The notes under the pieces: generated by a model | The model's input: only the letters and a program-made list of their open reading frames with translations | What the model was told of the DNA's origin: nothing | Database searches by the model: none | DNA from: Mycolicibacterium parafortuitum | Lineage (GTDB): Bacteria > Actinomycetota > Actinomycetes > Mycobacteriales > Mycobacteriaceae | Length of the DNA stretch: 64,000 bases | Direction of reading: 5' to 3' | NCBI RefSeq assembly: GCF_002086815.1 | Contig: NZ_MVID01000027.1 | Location: 24,986 to 88,985 of the forward strand | Part shown: in pieces, positions 51,508 to 60,134 of the stretch | Layout: each line of letters starts with the position of its first letter | Numbering within the stretch: position 1 is the first letter of the stretch | Program-made: the position numbers and the translations under genes

Positions 51508-52236
51508 TCAGTTGTCGTCGAGGTTCACCCACACCGCGACCGCGGGCTCGTCGCCGGTGTTGGCGATGCGGTGCGGGCGATCCGACGAATAGGCGATGAC
51601 GTCGCCGGGCTCCAGCACATGGCTCTGCCCGTCGAGCTCGACCGTGAGCTGCCCGGAGATCAGCACGCCGAACTCGCGTCCGTCGTGATGGGTGGCCGAC
51701 GGCCCGCTGGCGCCGCCGATGTCGTACTGGTTGATCGCCAACTCCAGCCCTGCCGCGGCGTCGTTGTGGGCGACGCGGCGTGTGGTCCCCTCGCCCATCC
51801 GCACCACGGTCTGCTCGGACAACCGGGTCACCGGCGACCCGTCGGCGCCGTCCTTGTGGGCGAACAGGTCGTACATGTGCACGCCGAGCGCCGACGCGAC
51901 CGCGACGAGGGTGCCCACCGACGCGGTGGACACGCCGCGCTCCAGCATGCTCAGCATCGAGACGCTGACCCCGGTGCGTTCGGCGACGTCGCGCAGCGTC
52001 AACTGCTGGCGCAACCGCATCGCACGGATCCGCGCCCCGACGAGCAGCATCGTCTGCTCGGCGGCGTCGGAATCACGCTCGGGCGCTGCCGCGCCCGCCG
52101 CGGCACCGTTCCCGTTGTGCTTGACCGGCCGGTCGGATTTGCCCGCCGGTTTGTCCGACTTCCCCGCTTTTCGCACGCCGGGGTTCCCCGCGGCGCTGCG
52201 CCTGCCGGCCGGTGCAGCGGATCGAGAAGGAGTCAT
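51508..52236 (-). CDS. XRE-cupin transcriptional regulator 1
   Basis: The 242-residue protein has a long basic, Lys/Pro/Ala-rich N-terminus (1-60), an XRE HTH (about 65-122; LTLRDVAERTGVSVSMLSMLERG) and a C-terminal cupin domain (about 165-240; HHDGREFGVLISGQLTVEL). XRE-cupin proteins repress catabolic genes and respond to a small ligand bound in the cupin. It lies between the Rieske and amidase genes. A strong 8-7-8 inverted repeat (52309-52331) upstream may be its own operator. The 60-residue N-terminal extension is unusual. Confidence 0.9.
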   Translation of the reverse strand: MTPSRSAAPAGRRSAAGNPGVRKAGKSDKPAGKSDRPVKHNGNGAAAGAAAPERDSDAAEQTMLLVGARIRAMRLRQQLTLRDVAERTGVSVSMLSMLERGVSTASVGTLVAVASALGVHMYDLFAHKDGADGSPVTRLSEQTVVRMGEGTTRRVAHNDAAAGLELAINQYDIGGASGPSATHHDGREFGVLISGQLTVELDGQSHVLEPGDVIAYSSDRPHRIANTGDEPAVAVWVNLDDN

Positions 52237-52308
52237 GGGCTCTCCGATGGGCTTCGTGGCGAGAACGGGCGGTTTCAGCGTGTTTCAGCGTACGTGAAAG
52301 AGCCGGTA

Positions 52309-52331
52309 TTGCCTGCAAGTCACGCAGGCAA
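52309..52331. promoter_or_regulatory. Perfect 8-7-8 inverted repeat upstream of XRE-cupin 1
   Basis: TTGCCTGC-aagtcac-GCAGGCAA lies 73-95 bp upstream of the regulator ATG and 93 bp after the Rieske stop. A direct repeat GTTTCAGCGT x2 (52272-52291) is next to it. It is a candidate operator for autoregulation; a terminator of the Rieske gene is possible but no T-run follows. Confidence 0.55.
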
Positions 52332-52423
52332 AATACGGAAAAATTCCGTCGCCGGGCCCCGCCTCAGGCGGGTTTCGCCGCGAGACCAGCCCGAATTCGG
52401 GCCCGCGAACGGGCCCGACCGGC

Positions 52424-53413
52424 TCACGCGCCGTACGGCCCGAACGCCTCGACCTTGGCCAGCGAAGCCAGCCGCTGCCGGTACAACAGGCTGGCGGCAT
52501 CGGGAACCTTGATATGTAGTTCCTCACGCAAGGATTCGGGGAGCTTCTCCGGCCGCTGACTCTCCACGATGGTGCGGTCCTGCTCCATGATCGTGGTGGT
52601 GAAATCACCGAACTTGCTGTCCGGCTCGTCGTGAGAGTGGTTACGCGCGATCACGACGAAGAGCTCGGTCGTCGATTCGGTCATCGGCAGCGTGAACTGC
52701 GTGATGACGGTTTCCCGCCCGGTGCCGATCTCGATCTTCTTGAGATGGATGGTGAACGGCACCACCAACGTGTACTCGTAGCGGACCTTCTGCGTGCCGC
52801 CCGCCCCGTAGAGATCGCTCGGCTCTTCCTGTTCGAGCCAGTAATGCAGTCCGTTGTCGCGCTTCTCGACCGTGTACGGGGCGATCTCCGCGGTCTCCTC
52901 GGTGCCCAGCAGGCCCTCGTGCACGTAGGGGAAGTGGGAGAAGTCCATGAAGTTCTCGACCGCGCGCGCCGCGGAGGTCTTCCACACCTCTCGGTAGGAC
53001 AGGAAGTACTTCCACGACGGGGTGTCGACATCGTCGGGGAACGCCGGAAACTCGGCGCGCGGCTCGTCCATCGCCACCCAGACCAGACCGTACTTCTCCT
53101 GCACCCGATAGGCCTTCGCGCGGGCCGTCGACGGGATCGGTGCATCGGCCGGGCGCGACGGGATCCGCACACACGCCCCCGAGCGGTCGTATTGCCAGCC
53201 GTGGTACGGGCACACCAGCGTGCCGTTGCGGACCCAGCCGAGCGACAGGGCCGCGCCGCGATGGACGCAGAGATCGCGGAATGCCGCGACACCGCCTTCA
53301 TCGCGGAAGGCGACGACGTAGTCGTCGAGCAGGGTGAAACGCTTCGGCTGGTCGGTGATGTCGTCGACGGTGGCGATCGGGTGCCAGAAGCCGGCGAGCG
53401 CGGACTGTGACAT
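52424..53413 (-). CDS. Rieske non-haem iron oxygenase alpha subunit (VanA/phthalate-type)
   Basis: The 329-residue protein has the Rieske ligands C49, H51, C68, H71 (CVHRGAAL and CPYHGW) and the mononuclear Fe site in ENFMDFSHFPYVHEG (H160 and H165 with the bridging Asp157). It resembles monomeric-type oxygenases for O-demethylation or ring hydroxylation. The likely reductase is encoded at 40284. A 7-5-7 palindrome (53646-53664) lies about 235 bp upstream. ATG at 53413. Confidence 0.93.
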   Translation of the reverse strand: MSQSALAGFWHPIATVDDITDQPKRFTLLDDYVVAFRDEGGVAAFRDLCVHRGAALSLGWVRNGTLVCPYHGWQYDRSGACVRIPSRPADAPIPSTARAKAYRVQEKYGLVWVAMDEPRAEFPAFPDDVDTPSWKYFLSYREVWKTSAARAVENFMDFSHFPYVHEGLLGTEETAEIAPYTVEKRDNGLHYWLEQEEPSDLYGAGGTQKVRYEYTLVVPFTIHLKKIEIGTGRETVITQFTLPMTESTTELFVVIARNHSHDEPDSKFGDFTTTIMEQDRTIVESQRPEKLPESLREELHIKVPDAASLLYRQRLASLAKVEAFGPYGA

Positions 53414-53625
53414 GGACTGAACTCCTGTGGGCGAGAGAAGGGGTGGGCCGGGTCATCGCGCGGCCGGAACGCGGCCGCCGCCCGGTATCAACCGCCAATC
53501 GCCGCCGTCGACCAGACCCCGGCGGAACAGCGCGGAACGCGGGACACCCTGCATCACTTCACCTCCGGCAGAACACCGAATCAGCAGTGTCGAGTTTCAG
53601 TGTGGTTACAGCTGAGCTGCAGCTA

Positions 53626-53642
53626 GGGGGTGAAACACCCCC
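53626..53642. promoter_or_regulatory. 7-3-7 inverted repeat in the Rieske-HAD gap
   Basis: GGGGGTG-aaa-CACCCCC is a perfect inverted repeat in the 278-bp gap 53414-53691. It could be a terminator for the HAD gene (minus strand), which ends at 53692, or an operator. The gap holds no convincing ORF. Confidence 0.5.
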
Positions 53643-53647
53643 AATAC

Positions 53648-53662
53648 TTCAACGAGTTTGAA
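53648..53662. promoter_or_regulatory. Perfect TTCAA-N5-TTGAA palindrome before the Rieske gene
   Basis: TTCAACGAGTTTGAA, within the perfect 7-5-7 ACTTCAA-cgagt-TTGAAGT (53646-53664). This is the best copy of the shared 15-bp motif and defines the consensus. Confidence 0.75.
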
Positions 53663-53691
53663 GTTTATGCCAGCGGCCGGGGGCTCGCAAG

Positions 53692-54387
53692 CTATCCGAA
53701 GCGCAATTCACCGAGCCCGCGCACGATCGCGTACCCGGTCGGCGCAGGCCGGTCGGGACCGTAGCGGTCCAGCAGCACCGCCGGGAGTCCCGCGGCCCGC
53801 GCCCCCTCGATGTCGTTGACCAGCGAATCCCCCACCATCAGGCACTGTCCGGTGCTGACACCCATTGCACGACAGGAGAACTCGAACGCGCGGGGATCGG
53901 GTTTGGCGCCGGGCAGCTCCGACGACGCGAACACCGGCAGTGCGAAGCCGGCCAGCGTGGTGGCCTCGACCTTGCGTCGCTGGTCACGGGCGTCGCCGTT
54001 GGTCAGGATCCCGACCCGTAGACCGGCCTCCAGCGCACGGCTCACCGCGTGCTCGGCGTCGGGGAACGGACGCCACGCCGCCCGGTAGAAGCCCCAGTAC
54101 GCCTCGAACAGCGCGTCGGCGGCGCCGTCGGTCAGCTCGCGCGGGCTCAGCAGTGCCCGCACCCTGGCCCGCCGCTGTTCAGTCCTGCTGAGCTGCCCGC
54201 GCTGATACATGTCGTAGTACTGCCACTCGAGTACCTGCCAGGTCGTGACCAGCTCGCCGTAGGGCATCGCGAGCCCAGCGTGAACGCCCCACGCGCGCAA
54301 GGCGTCCGCGGCCGCACCGCGATGGTCGAGCAGGGTGTCGTCGAGGTCGAACAGAACCGCCTGCAGTCCGGGGTCGCCCCCGCTCAT
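53692..54387 (-). CDS. HAD-family hydrolase
   Basis: The 231-residue HAD protein has motif I LFDLDDTLLD (nucleophile Asp and acid/base Asp), a helical cap, motif II LTNGDARDQ, the motif III Lys in GAKPDPRAF and motif IV VGDSLVNDIEGA. It resembles YjjG-like nucleotide or small-phosphate phosphatases; the substrate is unknown. The ATG at 54387 overlaps the acetoacetate-CoA ligase stop by 4 bp, so it is translationally coupled to that gene. Confidence 0.9.
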   Translation of the reverse strand: MSGGDPGLQAVLFDLDDTLLDHRGAAADALRAWGVHAGLAMPYGELVTTWQVLEWQYYDMYQRGQLSRTEQRRARVRALLSPRELTDGAADALFEAYWGFYRAAWRPFPDAEHAVSRALEAGLRVGILTNGDARDQRRKVEATTLAGFALPVFASSELPGAKPDPRAFEFSCRAMGVSTGQCLMVGDSLVNDIEGARAAGLPAVLLDRYGPDRPAPTGYAIVRGLGELRFG

Positions 54388-56396
54388 CTCTCCGACGCCA
54401 GCGCCAGGAACGGGGCCAGCGCGTCGGGGTCCTGCAGGGCCTCGCGACTGACGGCCTTCTCGGGGTCGACGCCGGAGAGGATCTTCTTCACCGGCACCTC
54501 GCACTTCTTACCGCTGAGGGTTTTCGGCACCGCGGTGATCTCGATGAACCGGTCCGGTACATGCCTCGGAGACAGTTCCCGCCGCAGCGCGGTCCGCAGC
54601 GCCGGCTCGACGGCCTGCAGCGCCGCGTCGGCGGCGAGCACCACGAAGCACAGCAGTTCGCCCTCGGACTCGTCGCCGAGTTCGGTCGTGTCGATCACCA
54701 GCGAGTCCGCGACCTCGGCGAAACCCTCGACCACCGCGTAGAAGTCGGCGGTCCCCATCCGTACCCCGCCGCGGTTGAGAGTCGAGTCGGAGCGGCCCTG
54801 GATCACGTACGAGCCGCGCTCTGTGGCGATCACCCAGTCCCCGTGCCGCCAGTATCCCGGATAGTCCTCGAAGTACGCCGCGCGCAGCCGCTCGCCGTCG
54901 GGGTCGTTCCAGAACATCACCGGCATCGACGGCATCGGCTGGGTCAGCACCAGCTCCCCCACCTCACCGTGCAGATCGGCGCCGTTCTCGTCGAAGGAGC
55001 GCACGTCGGCGCCGAGCGCGGCACAGGACAGCTCGCCCAGCCACACCGGCACGGTCGGCGCCGCACCGAGGAACGCGGTGCACACATCGGTCCCGCCCGA
55101 GATCGAGGAGATCTGGACGTGTTCCCCGACGTGTTCGGCGATCCACCGGAACCCGTTGACCGACAACGGGGAACCGGTCGAGCCGAGCGCCCGCATGGCC
55201 GACAGGTCGAAGTCGCGGCGTGGGCTGATCCCGGCATCCATGCATGCGTGGACGAACGGCGCCGACACCCCGAACAGGCGCACCTTGTGCTTCTCGGCCA
55301 GCGCCCACAGCACCGTCATGTCCGGGTGGCCGGGGTTGCCGTCGTAGAGCACGATCGTCGCGCCGACCAGCAGTCCGCCGACGAGGAAGTTCCACATCAT
55401 CCAGCCGGTGGTGGTGAACCAGAAGAACCGGTCGCCGGGTCCCAGATCATTCTGCAGACGCAGCGCCTTGAGGTGCTCGACCACGATTCCGCCATGCCCC
55501 TGGACGATGCCCTTGGGCAGGCCTGTGGTGCCCGACGAGTACAGCACCCACAGCGGGTGGTCGAACGGCACCGGATCGAACTCCAGCGCGCCCGCCGCGG
55601 CGGTGAAATCCGCCCAGCTCGTCGCCCCGGCCAGTTCGGCGGCGGGGTCGAGGTAGGGCACCAGCACCGTGGTGCGCACCGTCGGCAGTTGCTCACGCAA
55701 CGCGTCAAGCCGGTCCCGGATGTCGAACCTCTTGCCGCCGTAGCAGTAACCGTCCACGGCGAGCAGCACCGCGGGTTCGATCTGGGCGAACCGGTCGAGA
55801 ACCGCACGCGCGCCGAAGTCCGGCGAGCACGACGACCAGATCGCGCCGAGGGAAGCCGCCGCCAGGAACATCACCAGCGTCTCGACACAGTTCGGCGCCA
55901 GCGCCACCACCCGGTCCCCGCGGCCGACGCCTGCGGCGATCAGGCCGGCGCGGGCCCGCCCGACCAGATCGCGCAGTTCGCCGTAGCTGACCGTGCGTTC
56001 GACTCCGTCCTCGCGGGAGAACTCGACGGCGGTGTCGAAGTCGTGCCGGCCCGGCGCGTCGGTCAACGCGTGCTCGGCGTAGTTGAGGGTGGCCCCGGGG
56101 AACCACTGCGCCCCGGGCATCTCCGTGCCGCCGAGGGCGCGCTGCGGCGCATCGTGGAACACGACCTCGCAGAAGCCGGCGACCGCGGACCAGAAACCCT
56201 CCGGATCACGCACCGACCATGCGTGCAACGCGCCGTAATCCAACTCGTCGGTGATCTGGGTGTCACGGCACATGTTGGCCCACCGGGTGAAGCGGACCAG
56301 CGCGGTGTCGCGCACCGTGTCAGGGTCGGGACGCCAGAGCACCGCAGGTTCCGATCCGGGAGTGCTGGACGAGTCCATGGGGGCGTTCTCCTTCAT
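54384..56396 (-). CDS. Acetoacetate-CoA ligase
   Basis: The 670-residue ANL-superfamily enzyme has the AACS_N pattern near the start (TRWANMCRDTQITDELDYGALHAWSV region), AMP-binding YSSGTTGLPKGIVQGHGG, and the late motifs YWRHGDWV and GRSDSTLNRGGVRMG, plus the C-terminal catalytic Lys in TLSGKKCEVPVKK. It activates acetoacetate to acetoacetyl-CoA with ATP, feeding thiolase. This suggests the pathway or its users generate acetoacetate or a related keto acid. Annotated against acetyl-CoA synthetase by length and motif. It heads a two-gene operon with the HAD gene, and an operator-like site is 38 bp upstream. Confidence 0.9.
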   Translation of the reverse strand: MKENAPMDSSSTPGSEPAVLWRPDPDTVRDTALVRFTRWANMCRDTQITDELDYGALHAWSVRDPEGFWSAVAGFCEVVFHDAPQRALGGTEMPGAQWFPGATLNYAEHALTDAPGRHDFDTAVEFSREDGVERTVSYGELRDLVGRARAGLIAAGVGRGDRVVALAPNCVETLVMFLAAASLGAIWSSCSPDFGARAVLDRFAQIEPAVLLAVDGYCYGGKRFDIRDRLDALREQLPTVRTTVLVPYLDPAAELAGATSWADFTAAAGALEFDPVPFDHPLWVLYSSGTTGLPKGIVQGHGGIVVEHLKALRLQNDLGPGDRFFWFTTTGWMMWNFLVGGLLVGATIVLYDGNPGHPDMTVLWALAEKHKVRLFGVSAPFVHACMDAGISPRRDFDLSAMRALGSTGSPLSVNGFRWIAEHVGEHVQISSISGGTDVCTAFLGAAPTVPVWLGELSCAALGADVRSFDENGADLHGEVGELVLTQPMPSMPVMFWNDPDGERLRAAYFEDYPGYWRHGDWVIATERGSYVIQGRSDSTLNRGGVRMGTADFYAVVEGFAEVADSLVIDTTELGDESEGELLCFVVLAADAALQAVEPALRTALRRELSPRHVPDRFIEITAVPKTLSGKKCEVPVKKILSGVDPEKAVSREALQDPDALAPFLALASER

Positions 56397-56706
56397 GGCC
56401 GGGCGCGGTCGCAGTAAGTGCTATGAAACAGGATTCAATCTAGATGAACTGATGCGGCCCCCGGTAGCACCGAACTGCCCGGCTCCGGCGAAGCTCGGCG
56501 TGACAATGCCGCGGTGCGGTGGCACGCCGCGCGGTTTCCGCGCGCGACCGCTCCCGCCGGCACCGGCACACCGTCCACCAAGGCACACTGACCTTTTCGA
56601 CGTGGGCCCCTCGGCGAGGTGGTGCCGGCGCGGACGGCGAACACAGTGAAGTTCAGCACTCCAGAAACTTATTTGATCCTATTGAAACCGATGTTACGCT
56701 TACGCC
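56397..56706. promoter_or_regulatory. Divergent 310-bp regulatory gap with two 15-bp motif sites
   Basis: This gap separates acetoacetate-CoA ligase (minus) from the bicupin gene (plus). TTCAATCTAGATGAA (56434-56448) with a weaker AGTAAGTGCTATGAA (56413-56427) faces the ligase. TTTGATCCTATTGAA (56672-56686) with TTCAGCACTCCAGAA (56652-56666) faces the bicupin, ending 20 bp before its GTG. No ORF is supported here. Confidence 0.65.
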
Positions 56707-57549
56707 GTGGCTGAACAGCAGAGTGCACCTGCGGGAATGAGGGTCATCACCCGCGAGCAATGGGGTCCCGACCAGGGCTTACTCGTCGGCGGAACGTGGC
56801 GCGAGATCGTCGGTCCGCGCGCGGGCGCCGAATGCCGGGGCCTCTATGACGTCCAGTTCGTCGAGGACGGCGAAACCACGCAGCTCACGCACACCTCCGA
56901 GGCCGCGTATTACGTCGTCGGTGGCGTCGGCGCCGTCATCCATGGCAGCGACAGCAGTTCCCAGGACCTCGTCGAGGGATCCATGGTGCACGTGCGCCCG
57001 GGAACCCCGTACCGCTTGAGCGGGCTGGCAGGCACGCGGATCGTCGGCGGACCGTGCCCGTCCGGGTCGCCGATCACCGGCGCACCGGTCGTCGCGTCCG
57101 AGTCGGCGGAGGTGTGGCCCGAGATCTCGGTGCATCATCGCGACTCCCCCGGCCTGCTGGTGCCGTTCATCTCCCAGGACGCCCGCCTGGTGGTGTGGCT
57201 CGGGATCGGCGCCGTGGCGGCCAACATGAACTACGTCGTGCTGCAGCCCGGCGAGCGCAACAGGGAACACGTGCACGCCTACTCCGAGGACACCATCCAC
57301 ATCCTGGAGGGCCACGGCACCGCCGAGAACGTCACCACCGGAGAGAAACTGCAGTTCGGGCCCGGCGACACCATCCACATCGAGATCGGCTTCTGGCATG
57401 CGGTGGCCGCTGACCGCGGCGAGCGGGTGGTCAGTGTGGGCGGGCCGTGCCCGGCCGACGTCGACATGCTGCGCGCCGCGGGTGTCGATGTGGACGGGAT
57501 CGAATTGCCGCCGGGGACATCACTTCCGGCGCCCGGCCTGGCACGGTAG
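56707..57549 (+). CDS. Bicupin protein
   Basis: The 280-residue protein has two cupin domains (about 45-115 and 170-245). The second keeps a metal site, H188, H190, E194 and H231 (REHVHAYSE and GFWHAV). The first has HTSEAAYYV and a late His (SMVHVRPG). It could be a dioxygenase, isomerase or ligand sensor; I do not recognise a specific family. It is the only plus-strand gene between two minus-strand operons of the cluster. GTG start, probably with a very short leader because the motif site ends 20 bp upstream. Confidence 0.85.
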   Translation: MAEQQSAPAGMRVITREQWGPDQGLLVGGTWREIVGPRAGAECRGLYDVQFVEDGETTQLTHTSEAAYYVVGGVGAVIHGSDSSSQDLVEGSMVHVRPGTPYRLSGLAGTRIVGGPCPSGSPITGAPVVASESAEVWPEISVHHRDSPGLLVPFISQDARLVVWLGIGAVAANMNYVVLQPGERNREHVHAYSEDTIHILEGHGTAENVTTGEKLQFGPGDTIHIEIGFWHAVAADRGERVVSVGGPCPADVDMLRAAGVDVDGIELPPGTSLPAPGLAR

Positions 57550-57583
57550 GCGGCAGCCGAGTACAGCCCGCGTACGACACGTT

Positions 57584-57622
57584 AGGGCCGCCCGTCGAAT
57601 TCCGACGGGCGGCCCTTTCGTT
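57584..57622. terminator. Intrinsic terminator, 14-bp stem
   Basis: AGGGCCGCCCGTCG-aattc-CGACGGGCGGCCCT is a perfect 14-bp hairpin with a 5-nt loop, followed by TTTCGTT. It ends the bicupin transcript and may also stop the converging livF transcript (stop at 57637). Confidence 0.9.
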
Positions 57623-57636
57623 GTCGGGGTACCGGC

Positions 57637-58347
57637 TCAGTGCGCGACGCCGAAGAACAGCTCCTCGAGTGCACCTTCTTCGAGCAGCGCACTCGCATCG
57701 ACGGCGGGTGCGAGTGTGCCGTCGGACATGAAGTGCACCCGGTCGACCGCGGGCAGGCAGATCCGGGGGTGCTCCTCGATGATCCAGAGCACGCCCGCTC
57801 CACGATCACGCAGCCGCTGGATGTCGGCGATACGCTCGCGCACGATCAGCGGTGCGAGCCCGGTGGTCGGCTCGTCGAGCATCAGTAGCGACGGCGAGCT
57901 CACCAGCGCGCAGGCGATCGCGAGCATCTGCCGCTCACCGCCGGACAGCGTCGCCGCCGCCTGCTTGATGCGCTCGTTGAGCCGGGGGAACTGCGCCAGC
58001 ACCTCTTTGGTGGTCGCGCGTGCCTCGGACAGACTTCCGCGACACGACACCTGCAGGTTCTCCTGCACGGAGAGCTCGGGAAACACGTTGCCCTGCTGGG
58101 GAACATAGCCGATACCGAGATCGGCGATGTGGTTCTGCGGCACCGACGCGAGGTCCTTGCCGTCGAATCGCAGGGTGCCGCCCATCACCGGCAGCGACCG
58201 GGCGATGCACTTCATCAGCGAGGACTTGCCGGCACCGTTGGGCCCGACGATCGCGACGATTTCGCCCGCCGCGACCCGCAGCGTCGCGTCGCGGACCACC
58301 GTCAGCGGGCCGTACCCGGTACTCAATCCGTCCGTTTCAAGCAACAT
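57637..58347 (-). CDS. livF: Branched-chain amino acid-type ABC transporter ATPase LivF
   Basis: The 236-residue ATPase has Walker A GPNGAGKSS, Q-loop YVPQQGNVFPELSV, signature LSGGERQM, Walker B LLMLDEPTTGL and is of LivF length. It overlaps livG by 11 bp. Together with the next four genes it makes a complete Liv-type importer. Confidence 0.94.
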   Translation of the reverse strand: MLLETDGLSTGYGPLTVVRDATLRVAAGEIVAIVGPNGAGKSSLMKCIARSLPVMGGTLRFDGKDLASVPQNHIADLGIGYVPQQGNVFPELSVQENLQVSCRGSLSEARATTKEVLAQFPRLNERIKQAAATLSGGERQMLAIACALVSSPSLLMLDEPTTGLAPLIVRERIADIQRLRDRGAGVLWIIEEHPRICLPAVDRVHFMSDGTLAPAVDASALLEEGALEELFFGVAH

Positions 58348-59122
58348 CGGATTCCTCCGCTCCGCCGAGATAGATACGTTTGACGTTGGGATCGCTGCCG
58401 ATCTGCTCGGGGGTGCCCGACGCGATCACCGCACCGGTCTCCAGCACGTGCACCTTGGCGGCCAGTTCCAGCACGAAGCTCAGATTGTGATCGATGACCA
58501 GGACGCCGATGCCGCGTGCCGCGATCCCCCGGATGATTCCGGACAGCACCTCGATCTGGTTGACCGTCATCGCGGCGGCCGGCTCGTCGAGCAGCAGCAT
58601 GCGCGGTGCGAGCGCGAGCTGACGCAGGATCTCGACGAGTTTGGCGTCTCCCGGCGAAAGATCGCTCATCGCACGGTCTCCGAGGTGCGCGGCGTCGGCC
58701 TGCTCGAGTTGAGCCCAGGCCGCGTCGTGTGCCTCCCGGCGACGCTTGCGGTCTTTCGTCCAGCTCACGAACGGCGACCAGGGGTGATCCAGCGCGTTTC
58801 CGGTCAGCGCCAGCGCGACGTTCTCGACCACCGTCATCGAGGCGAAGCCGACCGGTGTCTGGAACGTACGGACCAGTCCCGCGCGCGCGACCTTGTGGGC
58901 GGGCAGGCCGGTCAGCTCGGTGCCGCCGAACACGACCCGCCCGGTGTAGGGCGTGCCGAACCCCGAGATCACGTTGAACAGGGTGGTCTTGCCCGCGCCG
59001 TTGGGTCCGATCAGCGCGGTGATCTCCGCGCTTGAGATCGTGATGTCGACGTCGCGCAGCGCCTGGACACCACCGAAGGTCTTGTTGACACCGATGACCT
59101 GAAGGTCAGGCGTTTTGGTCAT
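58337..59122 (-). CDS. livG: Branched-chain amino acid-type ABC transporter ATPase LivG
   Basis: The 261-residue ATPase has Walker A GPNGAGKTT, a Q-loop region VRTFQTPVGFASMTV, signature LSPGDAKLVEI and Walker B MLLLDEPAAAMT. The signature reads LSPGDAK rather than the usual LSGGQ/LSYGQ, a mild deviation common among LivG proteins. The ATG at 59122 is used; a GTG at 59128 would add two residues. Confidence 0.92.
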   Translation of the reverse strand: MTKTPDLQVIGVNKTFGGVQALRDVDITISSAEITALIGPNGAGKTTLFNVISGFGTPYTGRVVFGGTELTGLPAHKVARAGLVRTFQTPVGFASMTVVENVALALTGNALDHPWSPFVSWTKDRKRRREAHDAAWAQLEQADAAHLGDRAMSDLSPGDAKLVEILRQLALAPRMLLLDEPAAAMTVNQIEVLSGIIRGIAARGIGVLVIDHNLSFVLELAAKVHVLETGAVIASGTPEQIGSDPNVKRIYLGGAEESDVA

Positions 59123-60134
59123 TCGCACTCCCGGTCAGAATCGGTGTGAACACTGCGGCCGCGTCGGCCCGTACTGCGGCCGGAGCGGGACCCGGTCTGG
59201 TGTGGCGCCGCCGCAGCCGCGCGAATGTCCCGCCCTCGCTGAGCAATCCGTCGGGACGCCAGCGCAGGACCGCGATCAGCAGCAGACCCACCAGCAGCGG
59301 GTGCGCCGCCGCGTGCAGATTGGACAGCTCCGGCGGCACACTGACCAGCCGGACCATCTCGCTGGCGCCGGTCAGCAGCAGCGCGCCGACGATGGGACCG
59401 AACCGGCTGCCCAGCCCGCCGATGACCAATCCGGCCCACAGGGTGAACGTCAGGTGCGAACTGAACACCGACGGCACCAGGGCGCCCAGGATCCACGAGT
59501 AGGCCGGACCGACGAACAGCCCGCACATCAGGCCCACGGTCGCGTAGGTGGACAGCCGCAGCGACTTGATGTTCTTGCCCATCGCCATCGCCAGCGGCTC
59601 GTTGTCCCGCGCGGCGCGCAGGGTCGCGCCGTAGGACGACGTGGCGATCCTGGAGCAGATCAACCAGACCACCGCGGTCAGCAACACCGTGATCGCCAGG
59701 CGCACATAGGGATAGCCGTCGATGGTGAACTCGAACTCGAACGGCCTGACGATCGTCGTGAGGCCGAATGTGCCGCCGGTGATGTCGCGCCGGATGACGA
59801 TGATCTGGCGCAGGATCTCCGCGAACGCGAAGGTGGTGATCAGGAAGTACTCACCGCGCAGCCGCAGTGCGGGCCAGCCGATCACGATCGCGATCGCGGC
59901 GGTGATGAGCCCCGCGCCGAGCATGCCCAGCGGCCACGCCAGCCCGAGCCCGGGCACCAGCGCATCCGGCGAGGTGGTCAGCAGCACGTAGGAGTACGCG
60001 CCGACCCCGATCAGCCCGGCGATGCCGAGATCCCACATACCGCCCCAGGCGGCTTCGAGGTTCAGCAGTTGGGCGGCCATCGCGAACACAAAGGCCAGGG
60101 TCGCGATGGTGACGAGAAACTCGATCGAGATCAT
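59106..60134 (-). CDS. livM: Branched-chain amino acid-type ABC permease LivM
   Basis: The 342-residue permease has about eight to ten hydrophobic helices and the LivM pattern AAWGGMWDLGIAGLIGVGAY near the N-terminus and RAARDNEPLAMAMGKN in a cytoplasmic loop. It forms the translocation channel with LivH. It overlaps livH by 4 bp. Confidence 0.93.
   Translation of the reverse strand: MISIEFLVTIATLAFVFAMAAQLLNLEAAWGGMWDLGIAGLIGVGAYSYVLLTTSPDALVPGLGLAWPLGMLGAGLITAAIAIVIGWPALRLRGEYFLITTFAFAEILRQIIVIRRDITGGTFGLTTIVRPFEFEFTIDGYPYVRLAITVLLTAVVWLICSRIATSSYGATLRAARDNEPLAMAMGKNIKSLRLSTYATVGLMCGLFVGPAYSWILGALVPSVFSSHLTFTLWAGLVIGGLGSRFGPIVGALLLTGASEMVRLVSVPPELSNLHAAAHPLLVGLLLIAVLRWRPDGLLSEGGTFARLRRRHTRPGPAPAAVRADAAAVFTPILTGSANDQNA

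Noticed and set aside
51934..52318. Short ORFs on both strands around XRE-cupin 1
   Set aside because: They are shadows of the regulator gene in other frames.
54384..56396. Acetyl-CoA synthetase
   Set aside because: The N-terminal and late motifs fit acetoacetate-CoA ligase better, including overall pattern and length.
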